Shown: piece after piece, positions 6,117 through 9,283 of the stretch
Layout: each line of letters starts with the position of its first letter
Position numbering within the stretch: position 1 is the stretch's first letter
Source: a bacterium
Lineage (GTDB): Bacteria > Bdellovibrionota > Bdellovibrionia > Bdellovibrionales > UBA1609
Direction of reading: 5' to 3'
DNA length: 9,283 bases
Assembly (NCBI GenBank): GCA_021784635.1
Contig: JAJYHS010000251.1
Coordinates: 1-9,283, forward strand
Translations under genes and position numbers: made by a program
The notes under the pieces: model-generated
The model's input: the letters and a program-made list of their open reading frames with translations, nothing else
Databases searched by the model: none
What the model was told of the DNA's origin: nothing

Positions 6117-8891
6117 ATGGATTTTGCGCGCGAATATCATTTTCTTGACGACTCCATCTCCTTTTTGAAGCGACATCTCAACCAACAAGGGCCACTTGAA
6201 TATTTTGTCCATCACAACCCGCTGCATTCGTTAGAGGATCTTAAATTTCATGCGGCGATTCGACAATCCGGCGAACTGTACGGAGCAACAGGCTATATGG
6301 CCAGCCGGGATTATCGGTTTATTTTTAAACACAAAAAAATTTCTTCAAACATTTTACTTCATGAGATTGAGAACACTTTTTTTAATGATGAATTTCTTGG
6401 TTCATCCAACATCACGCCGGCTCTACTGTTAGAACTTCTGCAATCCGAAAAAACGGCCCGATCATTTCGCAAATCAAGCAAATCGTACATTAGTCAATTC
6501 GCAACTCGGATTCGATCAGAAACGGAATCGTTGAACAGCAATCAATCGAGTTTGTGCCCCGAAAGGGCGGAGTTCCGGTCGGCGCTTTCAGAATTTAACC
6601 TTAATATAGACGAGTGGGTAACCTTTTACTTTGGCCACATTTTGTCTGTTTACTTCGATGCGGGGCATGCGTATTGGCCCGTTGCTTATCAAGACACAAT
6701 GCTCAAAACGATCGTTAATACCTTCGGCAAAAAAGGATGGTTTTCAAAACCGTGGAAGAAATCCTTTCAAAGGGATTTGATGAAGTTTACCGGCAATGTA
6801 AACGTTGGCGAAAATATTATTCGCCTGCTATCGCATCTCAATATTGAACCGGAACACTACAAATCTTTCTTATATGAAATTTGCAGCCGACAGAAAGGCT
6901 GGTCTGGATTTGTCTTAAAGGCTGAAAGCTCCCCTCATTTGCTTCATTCAAATCCTGCGATCAAATCGAATTTCGAAGAGTTTCTCTTGCTTCTCGTCCT
7001 TATAGAAAAATCTTTAGTAGAACACTATTATAATGAGTTCGACCTACCGATAATTCCAAAAATCACACCACGTGCCACAGAGCTAGATTCCGAAAGGGCG
7101 CTGGTTTATGCACTTTTGCTAACTGAAACCCTCCAACTTACGCCAAGCGATTCGGTTGAAAACCGTATCAGCGCATTTACGCCGATTATAAAAGTAGCAT
7201 TAAAATTGGCGGCTACAGAGCTTAGCATCTGGCAAAACGCGTTTGATAAAACGTTCACCGCCGATTTTTTGTCTGCAGTGGTGGCAAATAAAAAAGCGAA
7301 TAAGCGCTCGCCCCAAAGCAAACCGAAAGCACAAGTGATCACGTGCATCGATGAGCGTGAAGAGTCATTTAGGCGGCATCTTGAAGAAGTACAACCGCAA
7401 ATCCAAACCTTTGGATTTGCCGGCAATTTTGCCCTGAATCTACTCTTCAAAGGTGTGAATGACGTGAGATTCAAGCAGTTCGGAGACTTATCGAAACACC
7501 CTGATATAAAAGTTGAAGAGTCGATCGTCGAATACAAAAATACACGTAACGCATCGTCATCGCTTGTCCGACTCTTCTACAAGATCGAAGCGAGTCTGCT
7601 CCGTCGTCCTAAGGATTTTTTATTTGGCTGGATCACAAGTTTGAGCATGGGTTTTGTTGTACTCCCCCACATTATTCTTAAAATATTTTTTCCGTATCGC
7701 GAAGAGGTTGGTCGGCGCGCATTGGATCGCTGGCTCAAATCACAATTTAAAACCGCTCTTCAAATTTACCGGCTTGATGGAGACGAGTTAGATGCCCTCG
7801 CGAAGGCCAAGATTGTACGCGGCGTATTAACAGCGAATGGTTTAAAACATTTTTCGGATTTAGTTTTTATAGTTGGACACGGCTCCCACAGTTTGAACAA
7901 TCCGCATGAAGCCGCACATGACTGCGGAGCTTGTGGCGGCGGGCGTGGTATTATTAACGCGCGCGTCTTTGCGCTATTCGCAAATGACTCGGCTGTAAGG
8001 GCCGAGCTGTCTAGCATGGGCATAAATATTCCAGAACAATGTACGTTTGTTCCGGCCTATCACGACACATGCAGCGACGAATTTCGCGTTTTCGAATTAG
8101 ATGCCACAACAAGAGCCACTCGTGACCGCATGCAATCTCTAAAAAATGATTTTGCTGAGGCCTGTCGACGTGACGCCCATGAACGATGCCGAAAATTTTC
8201 TGATGTGCCACGCAAAATTAGTCTGAATGCAGCTCAGGCCCACGTAATCGGCAGAGCAAATGACCTTTCGCAACCTCGGCCAGAATACGGGCACGCGACA
8301 AACGCGATCTGTATTATTGGATCGAGAAATCTGAGCCGAGGGATTTTTCTAGATAGACGCGCATTTTTATGTTCCTACGATTTTAAAAGTGACGATGATG
8401 CTGGCATTCTATCGAGTTTGCTCGAATCCGTTGTCGGCGTTTGTTCGGGGATCAACCTTGAATACTATTTTGCCACTGTTGACAACCGGCACTATGGCTC
8501 CGGCACGAAACTGCCCCACAATGTCGTTTCACTACAGGCGGTAATCAACGGTACGGATAGCGATTTATTGTTGGGGCTACCGACTCAAATGATTGAGATA
8601 CATGCGCCCTTGCGATTGAATGTCATGATCGAAGCCCCACTTTCGCGAATAAAAGATCTTGTTCAGAGACCGAATTCCTTGTTCGGAAGACTGACCAGAA
8701 ATGAATGGATATGGACAATTGTCCTCGATCCCGAAGATCAGTCTCTTTATAAATATGAAAGCGGCGAGTTCGTCCGGATTGAAGCTTTCAAACAAAACAT
8801 CGCCACGTTTAAGACGTCACAGGATGTCTATAATCGAATCCGCGGTTATTGCGATTTCAGTCTAATTGAGCCGGATAGTCTTTATGTTTAA
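6117..8891 (+). CDS. dabA: Inorganic carbon pump subunit DabA (DUF2309/UPF0753)
   Basis: DabA is the zinc-binding, beta-carbonic-anhydrase-like subunit of the DAB pump. It sits on the cytoplasmic face of the inner membrane with DabB and is thought to hydrate CO2 to bicarbonate in one direction, driven by ion flow through DabB. The protein is 924 residues, normal for the longer members. The N-terminal His-His-Asn-Pro-Leu-His motif is at 32-37. The first active-site part is Cys-Ile-Asp-Glu-Arg-Glu-Glu at 410-416, giving Cys410 and Asp412. The second is Gly-His-Gly-Ser (587-590) followed by Asp-Cys-Gly-Ala-Cys-Gly-Gly-Gly, giving His588 and Cys603. The 15-residue His-to-Cys spacing equals that of Halothiobacillus DabA (H524, C539). 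A hydrophobic stretch near 500-525 fits the membrane-contacting helices of the family. C-terminal motifs Asn-Leu-Glu-Tyr-Tyr-Phe (780-785) and Gly-Thr-Lys-Leu-Pro-His-Asn (796-802) are intact. No Shine-Dalgarno is seen before the ATG. The end overlaps dabB by 8 bases. Confidence 0.95.
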   Translation: MDFAREYHFLDDSISFLKRHLNQQGPLEYFVHHNPLHSLEDLKFHAAIRQSGELYGATGYMASRDYRFIFKHKKISSNILLHEIENTFFNDEFLGSSNITPALLLELLQSEKTARSFRKSSKSYISQFATRIRSETESLNSNQSSLCPERAEFRSALSEFNLNIDEWVTFYFGHILSVYFDAGHAYWPVAYQDTMLKTIVNTFGKKGWFSKPWKKSFQRDLMKFTGNVNVGENIIRLLSHLNIEPEHYKSFLYEICSRQKGWSGFVLKAESSPHLLHSNPAIKSNFEEFLLLLVLIEKSLVEHYYNEFDLPIIPKITPRATELDSERALVYALLLTETLQLTPSDSVENRISAFTPIIKVALKLAATELSIWQNAFDKTFTADFLSAVVANKKANKRSPQSKPKAQVITCIDEREESFRRHLEEVQPQIQTFGFAGNFALNLLFKGVNDVRFKQFGDLSKHPDIKVEESIVEYKNTRNASSSLVRLFYKIEASLLRRPKDFLFGWITSLSMGFVVLPHIILKIFFPYREEVGRRALDRWLKSQFKTALQIYRLDGDELDALAKAKIVRGVLTANGLKHFSDLVFIVGHGSHSLNNPHEAAHDCGACGGGRGIINARVFALFANDSAVRAELSSMGINIPEQCTFVPAYHDTCSDEFRVFELDATTRATRDRMQSLKNDFAEACRRDAHERCRKFSDVPRKISLNAAQAHVIGRANDLSQPRPEYGHATNAICIIGSRNLSRGIFLDRRAFLCSYDFKSDDDAGILSSLLESVVGVCSGINLEYYFATVDNRHYGSGTKLPHNVVSLQAVINGTDSDLLLGLPTQMIEIHAPLRLNVMIEAPLSRIKDLVQRPNSLFGRLTRNEWIWTIVLDPEDQSLYKYESGEFVRIEAFKQNIATFKTSQDVYNRIRGYCDFSLIEPDSLYV

Positions 8892-9283
8892 CGGTACTGT
8901 TGATATTTTTCTGTTGTCGCTGCCGGTATTGCTTGGCCTTGCTTTACTGTACGTTTTGGTTCCCGGATTTTTCTTTTCAATAAGGTCGATGCAATTTAGC
9001 CGGATCAAATTCGTAACCAATCTTTTAATAATAAATGTTCTAGCAATCACGATTTTATTTTTTGGTGATGTATTTAAATACTGGAGTCTTTCTGGACCGA
9101 TTTACCATTTGATACAAGGCCGTCTTCTCTTGAATGGAACTTCACTCGTTTACTTCGCACTCACGTCATTTATTGCTATCGTACTATTTAGATTTAGCGT
9201 CACCTATCTCTATCACGATCGCTGGTATGCGAAGTTTTATCTAAATCTTACCGTATTCATCGTGAGCCTGATGGTAGCAAGTC
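8884..9283 (+). CDS. dabB: Inorganic carbon pump membrane subunit DabB, N-terminal fragment
   Basis: The first 133 codons are present and the gene runs off the right edge. DabB belongs to the proton-conducting subunit family of complex I and Mrp antiporters (NuoL/MrpA type) and supplies the energy coupling for DabA. The visible part is strongly hydrophobic, with membrane segments at about residues 7-31, 44-61, 87-103 and the start of another from about 117. A family-like stretch reads Phe-Ser-Val-Thr-Tyr-Leu-Tyr-His-Asp (about 103-111), then Tyr-Ala-Lys-Phe-Tyr and Leu-Thr-Val-Phe, the pattern seen where NuoL-type proteins pass into their core helices. The catalytic Lys/Glu residues lie beyond the edge. 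The ATG at 8884 overlaps the end of dabA by 8 bases and no Shine-Dalgarno is seen, which fits translational coupling. Identity as DabB, and not another NuoL-type protein, leans partly on its pairing with dabA. Confidence 0.87.
   Translation, partial: MFNGTVDIFLLSLPVLLGLALLYVLVPGFFFSIRSMQFSRIKFVTNLLIINVLAITILFFGDVFKYWSLSGPIYHLIQGRLLLNGTSLVYFALTSFIAIVLFRFSVTYLYHDRWYAKFYLNLTVFIVSLMVAS

Noticed and set aside
7106..7537. A 143-codon minus-strand frame inside dabA
   Set aside because: It sits opposite the DabA active-site region, whose motifs are unmistakable. The antisense peptide has no recognisable feature.
8862..9050. Minus-strand frame across the dabA end and dabB start
   Set aside because: It is antisense to a continuous, hydrophobic, NuoL-like coding frame that starts at 8884 and runs to the window edge.
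1..9283. Mobile elements, CRISPR arrays, tRNA or rRNA genes
   Set aside because: I saw no transposase or integrase motif, no regularly spaced repeats, and no stretch with the sequence marks of a tRNA or rRNA. The gaps are short and AT-rich.

Overview
The window looks like ordinary chromosomal sequence from a Gram-negative bacterium with many exported proteins. Three of its proteins begin with Sec-type or lipoprotein signals, and the gene family at the right end (DabA/DabB) works at an inner membrane. Base composition is moderate, and Shine-Dalgarno sequences are weak or absent at several starts. A Bdellovibrionota-like or other environmental proteobacterial source is only a guess; no taxonomic marker gene is present.

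Layout. Positions 1-79 (minus) hold the first 26 codons of a lipoprotein gene that runs off the left edge. Positions 80-321 are non-coding and contain one short inverted repeat. Positions 322-1908 (minus) encode a large secreted protein that I do not recognise. A divergent control region (about 1909-2065) separates it from a plus-strand series of genes that continues to the right edge. These are a secreted PQQ-type beta-propeller protein with an extra cysteine-containing C-terminal domain (2066-4336), an unrecognised membrane protein with about five membrane segments (4351-5703), a small DUF167/YggU protein (5753-6097), dabA (6117-8891), and the first 133 codons of dabB (8884 to the end), which overlap dabA by 8 bases.

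How the genes may work together. The firmest identification is the dabA-dabB pair. DabA is a zinc-dependent, carbonic-anhydrase-like protein, and DabB is a membrane subunit related to the proton-pumping NuoL/MrpA family. Together they form an energy-coupled pump that accumulates dissolved inorganic carbon as bicarbonate. The key DabA residues (Cys410, Asp412, His588, Cys603) are all present. The plus-strand genes lie 14, 49 and 19 bases apart and then overlap, so a single transcript from 2066 onward is possible. A functional link between the beta-propeller/membrane-protein pair and carbon uptake is only suggested by position. I see no mobile element, RNA gene, CRISPR array or clearly new defence or biosynthetic system. 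The unexplained parts are the 528-residue secreted protein and the propeller/membrane-protein pair.
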